Shown here piece by piece: positions 43,774 through 56,688 of a DNA stretch of 64,000 nt. The stretch covers positions 124,001-188,000 of the forward strand of contig JNEN01001182.1 in assembly GCA_000697355.1 (NCBI GenBank), read 5' to 3'. Positions within the stretch are counted from its first letter, which is position 1. Each line of letters begins with the position of its first letter. Under the pieces are notes generated by a model. It saw only the letters and a program-made list of their open reading frames with translations. It had not been told where the DNA came from and ran no database searches. The position numbers were made by a program, and so were the translations under genes. This stretch comes from Syncephalastrum monosporum B8922 (lineage: Eukaryota > Mucoromycota > Mucoromycetes > Mucorales > Syncephalastraceae).

Positions 43774-44862
43774 CCACAACCTGCGTTTTCAACTTTCAAT
43801 GCGGAACGGCGAAAGATTCAGCCTACCGTCGGTTGTCTAATTTTATTTCTAGAATCAGTCAACTGCTGTCATGAATTGAGCCAGTCGACGTTACTTGTTT
43901 TGCGCAGTGTGGAAGCCTGATAGTATTGACTAGGTCCATAGACTGAAGCTGACTGCATTAAGGTAGCTTTTGGTATTGCTGTGTGCCTTAAGCGCAAAAT
44001 AAGAAGCAGTGCATATAGTCTACCATAATGAACACCGGAAAGTACGATACTGTAATGTGAAGGCATGACACAATATCCTTCTCAGTTACTTAATTGAATA
44101 ATAGCTATCACACAGCCATGCTGTTGTAGACTACAAGTTGACGTACAGAGATAAAAGAAGCATCTTCAGCTGTTTCTCCAGACAGTTTTCAAGCGCGTCC
44201 TCGGATTTATCCAAGAATAATGGTACGGTGGTGGATTAGCTCTTATGATCAGACGCTGCTTTTGTGAATACATATTCCAACTACAATCGTCGTCCTGAAA
44301 AGTGCCCAGATCTCGTGTACTTTTATGCATATTTAAGTGACGATGAGTGTGAAGTAGCCATCAGGTTCTCCACCATAATTCGAATAGCAGCTACGTCAAG
44401 AACAATAAATATCAAAAGATTAGACGCACTCCATCTCGATAATTGATATAGAAGACCAGAGTGAACCTAAGATCTATCACTCTTACCACTATGATGTATA
44501 CCGATCAAAGTAGCAATTGGATGAGAGCTGGACGTGTGTGCATATTTAAAATTTGGAATGGGCTGGTCACGGGGAAGATGCTTCATTTGATCCGGATAAC
44601 GGGATTTTGGCCCGTATCTACCAGAAGTCGTCATGCGACAATTTCAAACTGGGCCAAAAGCAAGGTTGAAGTTGTTTGGGCAGGGGACAAAGCTATCGAG
44701 CTCACTTAGCGCATCCATTGCTATAGCTGATAGCAAATGGCTATAAGCTTGGACGATGAAAGGTGGATTTTGCCTTAAAGGGTCGAAATCTATGCGAACA
44801 CAATCATGGGGCGGCACCTTTTTTTTTTAAGTGAGGAGCGGTGAAAGAGCAATTTCCTGTCA
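43774..44862. other. Intergenic region, no gene recognised
   Basis: About 1.1 kb, AT-rich, between divergent genes. Only short chance frames. Confidence 0.5.
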
Positions 44863-46661
44863 ATGACTTCCCCACAGCAAACGAATTCATATGGGCATCC
44901 ACCCAACAATGACAACTTTTCGCCATTCAGATACTCATCACCTACTTCTGCATCGTCTAATTCTTCTTCATCTTTATCCAACTACCTTGAACGCATGCCT
45001 ACGACCGTAACACAGCCAGGTGCGGCTCCTCATGTGAATAGTTCGTTTACGACGAGTCATCCTCAACCAACCCCGCCACCTGTTCCCACACGATCCGTGT
45101 CAGCTACGACGCCCAGAATGCGTGCACCGCCGAGTGGAGGTAGCAGCCAAACTCATCGGCATAGCACTGCGCGATCACCTGAACCCATGGCACGCCAAAA
45201 CTCGGCTACCAGCGTGCTACAGCAGCCACACCAGCAGCAGCAACAGCAGCAACAACAGCAACAGCAACAACAGCAACAACACACGACAGCGGCACCCCGC
45301 TCCATACGACTCAACCGCACCTTCTCAGCCCATAGCACAGCGACAACAAGCAGTGGCAAACCGAGCCAGCGGCCGACGTCACCCATCACGTCGCCGAGTA
45401 TCCATAAATCAATTACTGCGCTGGACGCAAAGTCAATCACGCGTGACATTGAGCAACGCTCAGCCCATTATATGCGTGGCAGCGACGAGAGAGTGACCTC
45501 GCCCTCTTCGCCGTCCAGCCACCCGTCCAACTTCTACTTCTCATCTCCTACCCATCCAGCGGCTCCTCCGCCGCCACCGCAACCACAATCCCAAGTCCAA
45601 ACGCAAGCCCAGTCTTCACAACCGACGGGTATGAACACGCCAAGCAACGCCTCCATGCATACCATCCCACAACCGCCTCCCTCCTTTCATCCTTATCACC
45701 AGCCCTCCTCGTCGATCGATACCGCCTCTCTTGCCCATCCTCAGCAGCCGTTACCCTCCCAACACCCTTACTTGCGCCAGGGCAGCGTTAGCTCGATCAC
45801 TATCGCCAGCAGTGTCAACCCAGGCCCCATTCCGCCTCCCGTTCCCAATCCGCCCATTCCTCCATCCAATGCACAAGGCGACGTATGGCAAATGCTCTGT
45901 GTTCGGGTCTTGCCGCTCTTCAACGGCGAAGGTGTCAAGGGCAATATCGAGGATCTGAATGAATTGTTAAGGTATATGCGATACCCGATGCAACCCACGC
46001 CGCTAATCGCACATTACACAGACGCTGCTTGACTGAGCCCGTGTCACCTCAATTGTATCGCGACATCGAAGGCCTTTTACGCGACGGCATGTTCACACTC
46101 AACGCCAAAATGCTCGGTGTCACTGACGAGAAGCTGCTCGACCGCCTCGTCGAGCAATGGTCCTTTTTCTTCACCTATGCTCTGCCTTATTTTGAGGCCG
46201 TGTTCCTGCCCCTGCGCACAGACGTGCGCTATCGCTCTGAGGACGAAGCCGAAATGTGGAACGTCCGCGACATGGCCCTCCGCAGCTTCCGCGACAACGT
46301 CATCTTGCTGCAAACAAAACGCCTCGAAGGTAAGAAAGTGAAAAAGAAAGAGTTCCCCACGCCTGTAGAAGTAGCCCATTGATGGTGGTTTATCATTGCA
46401 GATGTCTTTGCCAAGCTCTTCACGGACTTTGGTTCGTCGCAGAACCCAGCTGCGACGGCGGCCAAAATGCTGCAAATGACCTCCCTGCTGGCATCATCAC
46501 CTGACCACAACGAGGAGATTGAGCGCGTGCTATCGAGTCTCAAGTCGAACTGGAAAATAATGATGACCAAAGGCGATCGCCGCGGTTTTGCTGGCGTCAA
46601 AAAGAAGCGGCCAGGCCAGGGCGAGGCGCCCAAGAACCAAATGTTCGGCACTCTAACTTAG
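44863..46661 (+). CDS. HbrB/Bit61-type TORC2 subunit (PRR5/Protor homologue)
   Basis: Exons 44863-45971, 46022-46329 and 46402-46661 encode 558 residues. The first 330 are low complexity, rich in Ser, Pro, His and Gln, with a 16-Gln run. The C-terminal HbrB domain begins DVWQMLCVRVLPLFNGEGVK and GNIEDLNELLRRCL and continues WSFFFTYALPYFEAVFLPLR, RDMALRSFRDNVIL and LFTDFGSSQNPAATAAKMLQ. In yeasts Bit61/Bit2 and in animals PRR5/Protor are peripheral subunits of TOR complex 2, which controls actin and plasma-membrane homeostasis; hbrB in Aspergillus affects hyphal branching. Introns are short GT-AG. The disordered N-terminus likely carries phosphosites. Confidence 0.88.
45232..45279 (+). repeat. 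CAG/CAA repeat encoding 16 glutamines
   Basis: Mixed CAG and CAA codons within the disordered part of the TORC2 subunit. Confidence 0.9.
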
Positions 46662-46773
46662 ATACATAACAGAAGCTGAACAAAGAACAAAGAAACACCA
46701 TCATTTACCTACATGCATCTGAAATAATAAAGCTTTGCATCCTGCCCATTCTTTGTCCCTGCCTTGGCCACTC

Positions 46774-47067
46774 CTATATTTCCACTGTGGCGGGTTGCTG
46801 GGCTGGATCGGGCACGCATTGACAGTTGTACCAAGTAGAGCGTCGCACACGCTCGGGATCAAAGTTGCGCGCCTGCAGGCCCAGTGCGCTGTCCTGTAAA
46901 AGGAAGGGTTCACCGAAAGGTAAGGCAGCCGCAGGAATGACGGCTCGCTCACGGGATTCGTGGATTTCAAAAGGCTGGATACGCATCTGTGTAACCCCAA
47001 ATAAGTTCCCGCAGAGCACTTGGGAAAAAAAGGTGTGATGGTTTTCGCCCATGTCACTCTCTTGCAT
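46774..47067 (-). CDS. Small open frame, 97 aa, hypothetical
   Basis: An ATG-started frame ending NCQCVPDPAQQPATVEI. Composition is protein-like (HHTFFSQVLCGNLFGVTQMR; FEIHESRERAVIPAAALPFG), with no low-complexity bias, and the frame stays open upstream of the ATG for a further eight codons, so it could be the terminal exon of a longer gene; I found no convincing upstream exon. I do not recognise it. It sits convergent to the TORC2 gene and divergent from the MADS gene. Confidence 0.45.
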   Translation of the reverse strand: MQESDMGENHHTFFSQVLCGNLFGVTQMRIQPFEIHESRERAVIPAAALPFGEPFLLQDSALGLQARNFDPERVRRSTWYNCQCVPDPAQQPATVEI

Positions 47068-47463
47068 CTTGTGTGGCGCCACTTGATCCACGAGCCTGGG
47101 TCTTCTTTATTGGGAAAGCAAGGCCAGCCTCATCCACTCTCATTGTTCGCGCGTGTGCTGCTTTTGTCTTTTGCATCCCACTTCCCGTCGCACTATCAGT
47201 CCCCACTTCCTGTCGGCCTGGCTCATGGAAAGTAAGGAAGCTCAAGTCAGAAATAAACCGGCCAGCCCCAATCGAAAAGCGAAAAAGCACCCTATCATTA
47301 TCAGTGACAAGAGAACGAGCGTGAGTAAAGTAACAAAAAGTTTAATTGGCCAACGGCAGCCTTGTCTGCTTTCCCTCCCTCCCTCCCTCCCACTCTCTCT
47401 TTCTCTCTTTCTCTTCTTTACTATCGCCACTTTCTTCTCCTTACTTTCCCCTTTGGCCCTCTG
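47068..47463. promoter_or_regulatory. Upstream region of the MADS gene
   Basis: Contains a long CT/TC-rich stretch (about 47375-47460) immediately before the start codon, a common fungal 5' UTR feature. An upstream ATG near 47229 is not in a conserved frame. Confidence 0.45.
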
Positions 47464-48928
47464 ATGAATAATTTGGGTCATTTGCCGGCAACAGGCCTGC
47501 AACCCTCGTCCCAGAACCCATATCAGGCTGCACCAATGCCTCTCGAACCTCAAAACCGTGCCCCCACCATGATTTCAAATAACAATATACATGAGGAAGG
47601 CGACTCGGATAGTGAAGGGAAACCCGAAAAACGGTCCGGCAGACGAAAAATCAAGATAGAGTTCATTGAGGACAAATCACGGAGGCACATTACATTTTCA
47701 AAGCGGAAGGCTGGTATTATGAAAAAGGTTCGTTTGCTTACCTTGTTTGTCGCTGCATGTGCGCAGCACAGCGCCCACTGGCGGTGGCAACACTCGCAGC
47801 AGCAATGATCGTATCCTTTGATCACGGCCTGCTCACTTTTCTTCCTCTCGTCATCTAGGCTTATGAGCTCAGCACGCTGACCGGCACTCAAGTACTGCTC
47901 CTCGTCGTATCTGAGACAGGTCTTGTCTATACCTTCACCACGCCGAAACTCCAGCCGCTCGTATCTAAGCCAGAAGGCAAAAATCTGATCCAAGCGTGCC
48001 TCAACGCCCCCGACCCAACAGGTGCATCTGGCTCAGGAGCAGATATCCATAACTCATCGGTAAGTCGCAGAAAAAAAAAGGAGACAAAAAACCATCCGTG
48101 CACGCATGTATGTGTGTATGTATATGTGTGTGTGTACGTATGTGCGTGTGTGTATCTCGCGCTTGACGCAGTCATTTTTTCTTCGCTTATCGTTCCAGCC
48201 GCGGTCTCAGTCAAGCCATCCGCAAAGTAACACAACCGCCGCAAACGCCGCCGTGGGTAAATCAGTGCACGGGAACCCTTACAGCCAGCAAGAAGTCTCA
48301 CACGGATCGCCAGATATTTACTCCCAGGCAGACCGGAAGGTAAAGCGACTTGGTCAACTCGCCCCCGCGTGTGCCTCAACACACACGTATACACACATAT
48401 ACACACACATATACACACACACACACATGTGCACACGGAACACACACGCGGGCTGTTTCAATGGCTCGCCACATGCGCGCGTGTGTGTGAGGCTCCAATG
48501 AAGCAAAAAAAATTTCGAAATCGTCTTTAACTGAAACCTTTTGTAATTAGCCACGGCCAACCAATGCCTCGATTCAAGGAACTCCGAACCCGACTTACGG
48601 GAACGTCCAGATGACAAACTATGGTTACGATAGTCGTGGTGGTGGTGGAGCCAACCCAGGCAATCCCAGTGCAAGTGGTGGATATATGCCATCAGCAGCA
48701 GCTGCCGCCGTCGCGGCTGCCAATCCGCCATACCCATCTTATAGTCACCCGCAGCCACAGACACACACGTCCGCAGGAGGAACAGGCTACTATAATACCT
48801 CGGGTGGGTCCCATCCTCATTCAGCCACGTCTCCCATCCCTGGAGCTCACCAACAGTATATGCCGCAGGGCGGCAATAGCTACTGGCCTCAATCGACGTC
48901 GGCCCACCATAACAGTCGCAAAGATTAG
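47464..48928 (+). CDS. SRF/Mcm1-type MADS-box transcription factor
   Basis: Exons 47464-47727, 47859-48059, 48199-48339 and 48551-48928, all phase 0, encode 327 residues. The MADS domain (about 57-115) reads GRRKIKIEFIEDKSRRHITF, SKRKAGIMKKAYELSTLTGT and QVLLLVVSETGLVYTFTTPK, diagnostic of the SRF/Mcm1 (type I) class; it binds CArG-like boxes as a dimer and recruits cofactors. A short acidic segment precedes it, and the C-terminal half is low-complexity (Ser, Gly, Pro, Ala, Tyr), a likely activation domain. Introns 2 and 3 carry TG-rich and CA-rich tracts on either side of the 141-nt exon 3. Start ATG follows a pyrimidine-rich leader. Confidence 0.93.
48105..48154 (+). repeat. TG-rich tract in MADS intron 2
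   Basis: Alternating TG/TA run complementary in sense to the CA-rich tract in intron 3. Confidence 0.85.
48379..48450 (+). repeat. CA-rich tract in MADS intron 3
   Basis: ACACAC/ATATAC run that could pair with the TG-rich tract of intron 2. Confidence 0.85.
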
Positions 48929-51900
48929 GTCAAGATCTTTCATACCTGCTTCTACGTTTCTTTTTCTTCTCTTTTCTACTTTTTTTGCTCAGCTTCCCCT
49001 TCCTTACGGTTACGTCTACATCTATGTTATGAAACACCTCAACACACCACGTATATATGATAATAGGTAGTTTTTATTCTTCTTCTTCCTTTGACCACGT
49101 CCCACTTTTTTGATTTTTGCAGTGCTTGCAGCTGCAATACCATGTACGGCGCGATTTCTGGCTTTTGACTTAATGTGCAACATAAACGTCCTTTTCTTTC
49201 GCATTTAGTAACATCTGTCACTTTGATGTGTGGGGTAATGTGCTCTTCCCCGGATTTCTTTCTCCACATTTGGTGTTGTATTCTTCAGAGGCTAGTCCAA
49301 TTCGTCATCTGCACCTTGTTTGCCTGCACCGACACCTCATTAGGATAAGTGATCCGAGCACAGACATAGAATTTGTGTGCTAGTCAGGACCAGCAGGATA
49401 TGGCACCCCAAGTTCAACAGCTGAGAGTGGTATGAATAACACCGACCACTCAAGGTCATACGGGGTTCAATGGTCCTTGCCATTAGCCTGATGTGTATAC
49501 ATGCCTAATAACGCCTTATGAAGTTGCTCTTCTCACAGCATGTTGCACAGGACAAGCGGCTGAGTTTCCCATGGGAACCATTCAAAACAAAACACGCCGC
49601 ATTTTTCTGAACGTGCGTACCCGCACCACAAGGCTGGTCGCATGGGGACATGCTGGCGTAAGCAGCCTTTGTATGTTGTGTATGCTTGACCATATAGAGA
49701 AATATCTGCTTCATTACCGCCTTGCTGTCCACCAAACTTGCGCTTACATATAGAAATCATCGTCTCCTCATAATGATTTGACACGTCATGAAAGTCGTGT
49801 TACGCCAGTGAAGCAAGTGCATAACTGTGGTCGTAGGTCCTCAGGTAGCTAATATAAGTATCAGTGAGCAAATTAAAAGCGCTGTACAGTACATACCGTG
49901 CGTACATCTGCATCTGTACCTGTGCGTATACACATCGTACTATAGTCATCCTGTCCTCTTTAAAAATTTTCACAGGAGCGAACATCGCACAACCATTGTG
50001 TCCACATGAGCCACGAGCGCAAAGGTGGCATGAGACATTGAAATACTGTAACTTGAAATTCTCTTTTACATAAGCCAGGGATGGATCGCACTAACCTATC
50101 ACTTGCTGCGTCACGAGCAACGTCAACAATACGACATGATGGACGCTGGAGGCGCTCATCGGCGCCCTTCCAAATTGTGCAATAAATTAAAGTAAGAAAG
50201 CCATTACAGCTATCTGTGTAAAGGTCTTCTGACGGCCAATACTCCTGGCCTAAAAGATGCAGCAGATCGTATCATTAGTTAGATAGAAAGCATGGCGAGC
50301 TCTGTAGACGTAGGCAACAGAATCATTGATGTCCTTACATATCTCAAGCATGTATGTGTAGGTATCTATGGTAGATCGAATGCACGTTTTCCTATTACCC
50401 ACGGCTTTCTGCAATGCTCTAGTCCGTTGACGTATATAACGGGTAAAACGGAATTTTGAGGTTCTACAATATAGTATTATTTAAATCGTCCTGTTAGATT
50501 ACGCGGAACTGACCAACCGTAAATGTAAACAATAAGTCCACCGCTCTTTTCTGAGATAATGTATAGGTGAGAATATACATAAGCAGTATTGTTGTGTAGA
50601 CATTTATAATTAGAGTTTTGAAAGTATACAATAATGCAAGGTTACATGTGCGCCTGCATACAGGAGAAAGCATTCCAAATTCTATTATCATTCACACCTG
50701 CTGTTATTTCTATTTTAGCGCACGTGTTTTCTTAGCATTTATGAATGCCTTTGGGTATGTAGGCGTGTATTAGTCAGCTGTCTGTAGCATTTAGGCAGTT
50801 TGTTCTCTGTTTAGGCCAGACTGCGCGGCTGAAAAAGACTGAAAAAGTATTGAGCATGCCTTCAGGTCGGGTGTTCAAAGCCAGATGCATAAGCATGCGT
50901 ACATCATTATAATCAACCGAATCAGAAGGTGCTACTGAGAAGCTCCACGCAATTCGAAAAAAAAAAATTCGGGGGAACAGTTGCGACCCGTCAGAAAGTA
51001 TTTCAAGTACCCTAGATCCTATATCGATAGAAACGATATGAATGAAAAAGGGTACTTCCATATCAAAGAGCTGCTTCTGCGACTAGCGGCTGTACACACA
51101 TATATTCTGATTCGTTCCGAGATCCACGAACAGGGTCCGTTTCAATGGCGTAAGCGTGGCATCCATGTGTGACATCGGTAAATAGTTGGAATGATGGCAT
51201 CCATTGGCTGGGTCTCATTTTTCTCTTGGCGCTGTTTGTAATGAGCTGGTGTAGTGAACCTATGGTACATGATTGTTAAAAATTGGCATGCCTGTATGTA
51301 AAGAAACGCATTGCATACTAACAGTCATTCGAGCCCAGGTGAGCGATGTTAATTTGGGGTATGAAGTATCCTTCTCACTGAAACTTGCTCCGGGGTAAAA
51401 TCGCCCAAGTTCCGGTTTGGATCTGCGAAACAATAACATAAGACAGCTAATAAAAAAAAAGTATAACTGAATGCCACGCCGTCGGATTTGGGGAGTTCAA
51501 GTGAAACCACGAGAAGATTACCCTTTTTGACAGGTAAACCTGGATCGTATGGGCTGGGAGCATGAATCAAAATCACACTGACTATTTACGAAGACATCTT
51601 TAGAGTAGTGGCGATAAGGCAGCAATAATTGGATGTTTTTATCGTTTGCATTCAGGTGTTGATATGTAGCCTATGGCGAGCTAAGTAAATTGCTCCCCAT
51701 TTTCTGGGATGAGGGGCATTGGGTGGGGAACTGCAGCCATTGTCTGTGTTCAGTTGAGTCAATTCCCGAAGGACCGGCCCCTCAGACAGACGGCCATGTT
51801 TCGAAGGTTCATGATCGAGCAAGAAATGTCTAGACGCATATGCAAAAAGACGTCATGGAGAGGTTACATGTATTAACCTGAGTATAGATTACTGCAGCGT

Positions 51901-53241
51901 TAGTGTGACAAAAACAACTCTTTGAAGGTATAAAACTTATCACATGTCATCTGGCCGATCTTTCATTTTGCTTTGCAAGGGGAAGGGTATTTTTTCTATT
52001 TGCAAGATGAAACACAACGCATATCCAAATATAGTTCTGCTGCAGCCATCGTCTCACCAGCCAGAGCTCAGTGCGGGTACACAACGTTAACCAACAGAAA
52101 TAAGGAGGCGTGCGTTTCTGTGACGTGGGATTCTGTTCGCACAAAAGTACACGTAATCCATTTTTTTTTAATTCTCAGTAGGGTACCAAAGTATGGGACG
52201 CACCTGCTGACATCTATGTAGCGTACTGTCAGTGCTACAACCCGAAATTTCTATACGAGGCCCAGATTTGATGAGAATATTCACCATGGTTCGAGAATTT
52301 TCTTGTGTTCAGGTTCTCCTGAATCGTCTGTGTTGCAGCGCCGCGAAAGGGCGACACAAGGATATAGACTTTTTTTGACGGACTTACTGCGCCAGGTTAT
52401 CATCAAAGACCTGGCGAGCTAAAGAACATGGCATTGTCTCAGTTCCTAAGCAAAAAGACGCACCAATGGACAGAAAGGAAGAACGGAGTTCGCACACTCC
52501 TTTAGCCGCCATCTAAAATTTTTGCGTAAGCGACAAGTTTTGGGGAGAAGGCGAAAATGGGTCTGTAGGAAAGTTGACGCCTGGCCATATGTTCGCGGGT
52601 TCTGCCGCGCGGCGAGCTGAAATCAATCGGCCGCGCAGTGCTGAAGATGAAAACCCTTCCTTTATATGGGAACCGATCCCGTACTTCGCTTCTCCCTTAC
52701 AACACCGCCTTTGTTTCTCTTTGCTCATTCGACCAGCCGCAGAAAAGAAGTAACCAGACCTGAGTAAGAACCGGTAGTATGGCGTGCATTTCACCGGCGC
52801 TGAAAGGAGAAAAATCTGGAAATTTCGTACAATTCACGCTTACAGTCCATATCGGGAAATAGCTTCCGCACTTTGCTGCACTTGTGTAGCCTTTCCAAGA
52901 GTCAAAAAACAAGAGAGGGCGTGCAAAGAATATCAATTACAACGATCTTTTTTTATGTAGAGAGCGACAGGCGTATATCTCCGGATAAAGATGAACTTGC
53001 GAAGCGTTTATATGCTCTCCGCTCTCTCGGGTTCCTCGTCTGGATAATTTGATTGACATGCACGCGGCGCGGTGTACGCGGGAGAGGAAGGGGGGGGGAA
53101 CACTAGCCGCTTCTTTTTTTTTAGGTCAAGAACGATGGGCTTTTTTCCAGACACACTTCCTTTTTCAGAATCTTAACAATCTTTTGATCCTTCTTCTTTC
53201 CCTTCCCCTCCCCTTTCCTTTTTCTTCGCTTTTGGCCTGGC
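48929..53241. other. 4.3-kb gene-poor region upstream of the velvet gene
   Basis: No reading frame above about 95 codons and no splice chain or tRNA was found on either strand. The distal part near 53170-53230 is CT-rich next to the velvet start codon. It may hold a long regulatory region, a long 5' UTR or a noncoding transcript. Confidence 0.5.
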
Positions 53242-55390
53242 ATGTATAAAAGCCCCTCGCCTGTGCCTGAAGCGCCATATGATGGCACCAGCACAGGTCG
53301 TGGCTGGTATGACTCAAGGTACTCTTAAGTCCTCATGACCTAATGACCTTGTTCCCCCATTCACCTCATGAGCGATTCAGGGCGTTTCGTCTTATTATAC
53401 GGCAGCAGCCGGTGCGGTCACGCATGTGTGGCGTGGGCGAACGAGGTATGTATTCCCATTGAAAGCACGGTCGAGGCTGCGAAGGTGTTCGAATGAATTC
53501 CGCCTATCGAGATTTTGCGGACCTGACCCAGAGGCGCGGGACACCTATCCTCAAATTCTCACCCTTAACTCTACTTTACTCCTTCCAAATGCACAGTCGA
53601 CAGACGACCTATTGACCCACCTCCCATCGTACAACTTAAGCTTTCTAATTGCGAAGACGAAAATTCTATGATCAATCGGTGCGTATCCACACATCTGCCT
53701 ACTTTCGCTCTACCCTCTTGCCTATCTTCTTTCTTTTTCCCTTTTCTTCTTCAGAATTCGAAAGCTTATTTCTGGCCTCGCCTTCCCCGCTCCTAACCTT
53801 CGTTCTCGTGGATAGCTTGCATTCGCTGTCACCCCACTTATTCCTTGCGGCCATTCTAGTTCCGGCAGATGCTGCAAATACCCCTGAGGATGCACTACCA
53901 CAGATCGATTTCCACAGCCGAATGACCATCGGTCGTACAGTTTCGTCGCTGTATCTATTACGTGACCTCGACGACGCGGAAGGCGCCTTCTTTGTATTCT
54001 CCGATATATCTGTACGCGCAGATGGCCTCTATCGCATGCGCATGTGCTTATTCGAAATTGAAGAGTATGTGTCCTCCTTTCCTTCTCTATCTTCTACTGA
54101 CGTATACATAGTTCCAATGTCTGCTTTAGATTGTCGGTGACGACAGACACATTCACTGTCTACTCTGCAAAAAAGGTATAGCACTAAACGGAATTATAAA
54201 ACCGAAAACGAGTTCGTCTCACCTGCACGTTAGTTTCCGGGCATGTATCGCTCGTGTCCGTTGACGAGGCATTTCGCGGAACAGGGTCTAAAAATAAGAA
54301 TCCGTAACGAATCAAAAAGCAGATCGGAACGACGACGAATATCGAGGCCCACCAGCATCAATGAAGATAACGATAGCACAAGTGACGACGACCGACTAAA
54401 CGAATCCCAGACAGTTTCAGCAGAAAGCAGCAGCGACCGTAGCCCTACCGTCGTATCTAATTGGAACTACCCGAAATTGAGGAAGCACGAAACAGCAAAT
54501 GCTCAGGAGCAGCTACCTTTGCGGTTTAATGTCAACACCACGCAAGTTCACATTACAAACGACAAAGACGTGCGCAGTAGAGACCATACCGCTTTTGTCG
54601 CTCATCACAACACAGGTAATGGTGCGCTTGCAAAAAAAAAAAAATTATTAATTGCATCCCATGTTAACTCAAAAATGACGGGTCACTTCCTCCAGATGAT
54701 CAGCTGCGTCGTGCACGGCGGCTTAGCCTGGCTGACCTACTTAATTACCCGACTTCATCAAACGAGGCAACTTTCACTATTGCAGCAGCGACATCCAGCA
54801 CAAATGCCAAACCGAAAGGGAAGCAACAGTTGGCAGCCATGTCGATATCAGCCGTTTCAACGGCGGTACCGACGACAGCAGCGGCGGCGGCAGCGGTGGC
54901 GGCAGCGGCGGCAATGGACGAGGACCACAAACAGTGGATACTGCCCCCGATAGCACATCCTAATATCGACGGAGACGAGGATTGTCAGATGATGGAACCG
55001 GATGCACAGTCGCACAGCCTGCAGCCTGCAACTATGGCGACAAGGATGCAACATTCCGTTGCTATAGGAGGCACATCGATGCACCGTAATCGACAGCACC
55101 AAAACCTATCTATGCAGGTAGTAGCTGCTGAACAGATACAACCATCTCCTTCTCCACCGCCAACGCGCGCATCGCCTTCTTCTATCGCAGTAGCAGCTGC
55201 AGCGGCTGTCGTCGAGACCAACACTGCGACTTCATTCGTTCCCGGAGAAGCGCGACCTGACCGACCCGAGATAATTTTGCACGCAAAGAAGCCATCCAAT
55301 GAATCAAACGAGACCGTTGCACTCCCTTCGCTGCGCGAGCAATTGCGACATCTTGGTATCCCACCTCGAAATAACAATCATCACCACTAA
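53242..55390 (+). CDS. Velvet-domain transcriptional regulator
   Basis: Seven exons (53242-53318, 53381-53445, 53597-53678, 53765-54064, 54112-54175, 54234-54615, 54696-55390) encode 554 residues. The velvet domain (about 25-215) shows FRLIIRQQPVRSRMCGVGER, DRRPIDPPPIVQLKL, TIGRTVSSLYLLRDLDDAEG, FFVFSDISVRADGLYRMRM, CLFEIED, TDTFTVYSAKKFPGMYRS and LTRHFAEQGLKIRIR. Velvet proteins are fungal NF-kappaB-like factors that control development, sporulation and secondary metabolism, often as heterodimers. The C-terminal 300 residues are disordered, with alanine runs near 54883-54914 and 55195-55209. Exon 4 uses the second AG (GAAAG) after CAG; the first AG gives an early stop. Subfamily (VelB, VosA, VeA) not decided. 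Confidence 0.92.
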
Positions 55391-56688
55391 TCTTGATATC
55401 CCCACGCAACCTTAAAATTGTTTTATGCTTTTACTTGTACATTTTCTGCCTTTAGTTTCTTGTCATACTCACACATGTACAGACATCATCCATACACACA
55501 CACGCACACACGCACACACACACACGCACACACACACTCTCACATTCCTTTGCTGTTTTCTCTCTCTCTCACACGCACATATGCGCGCACACAGACACGC
55601 AATTGATACGTAGCTCAGAAGGGACCAACTCTTTTCGTTATAGAATAAGATTATGCTCACGACGAGGGAAGGAGGGAAGAACGACAGTCTCTGCGATTTG
55701 AGTGTTGTGTAACATCAGCTACGTCTCTGTTTTTAGCGATGGACCGAGCGTGCATGCAAGGGAGCGCGACTGCAGACATAAAAATCGGTTCGAGAAGCTA
55801 ATTTTCTTCTCACATCTGTACTCCCACTGTTCATAGCAACGGTAAGCATGGCTATCGAACTTATTGCACCTTTGCATATAACGAGCGTCTGGAATTACAG
55901 TATCTGAAAATTTTTTTGTGTCATTGGTCTGTGGAACGCTAATAATAATGGGAGGATCAATACGTGCAAAAAGCCAAAAAAAAAAAAAAAAAGGAAAAGG
56001 GCGCCCCGGTTTCCTGGGTACATGCCCCTTCTTGAGAAAAGAGCGAAACGGGAAAAGAGGCTTAATTGTATTAGGCAGTTGACTTGCCATGCAAGGAAAA
56101 ACAAACTTGGTCCCAGTAAAAAGTGCAAGAAGTTAAGGAACCAATGATCAGGCTTCTCCATTTCCGACCCGCCCATCTGCAACCTTTTTTAACCCGCCAA
56201 GCGTTCTCCAAGTTCGCGTTTGCGTGGCTCATCGCATCACCCCTAAAGTGTGGGCGTTTATCGTGCGGTGGTGGTGGAGAAACGGGAAAAGTCACGATCG
56301 ATCTGGCAGACGGTCCCCGTTTTTCGGGGGCGTGTCAACCTTAAAGCCGCAGAAAAAGCTTGTATCACTGACAAGAACATTCTGAACAATTCTTTTGGCA
56401 CCTTCTTTTTTTTTTCAGGCTGCCCGCGCCCCCGCTCCCACGCATGTCCTTTCGTTCACTTGACTCTGAGAACGTTCTTTCGTTTCTTTTTATTTACTCG
56501 TTTGCTCTGTACAGCTTCTTAAAGTTTAGCGTGTTGATCTCGTTAAAACGTGGATATGTATAGGAGAGAAGAAATGAAGTATGTAAAAACGTGTAAAACA
56601 GATAGATAAACTGGAGGGGACGGGGAGGAGGAAAGAAAGCAAAAGATCTGTGCGGATTTTCTCTGCTTTTGGGGGGAAGAAGTGGTCC
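55391..56688. other. Intergenic region between velvet and EAF6 genes
   Basis: Contains a CA repeat (55491-55545) soon after the velvet stop and an A run near 55977-55992. No gene recognised. Confidence 0.5.
55491..55545 (+). repeat. (CA)n microsatellite
   Basis: Imperfect ACACAC/CGCACA run about 100 bp after the velvet stop codon. Confidence 0.85.

Noticed and set aside
49320..49420. Minus-strand sequences that could read as protein C-termini
   Set aside because: Two different frames look equally plausible and no upstream exons fit, so this is below the evidence threshold.
55491..55545. CA repeat as a CRISPR-like or element-derived array
   Set aside because: Simple dinucleotide microsatellite with no spacers or unit structure.
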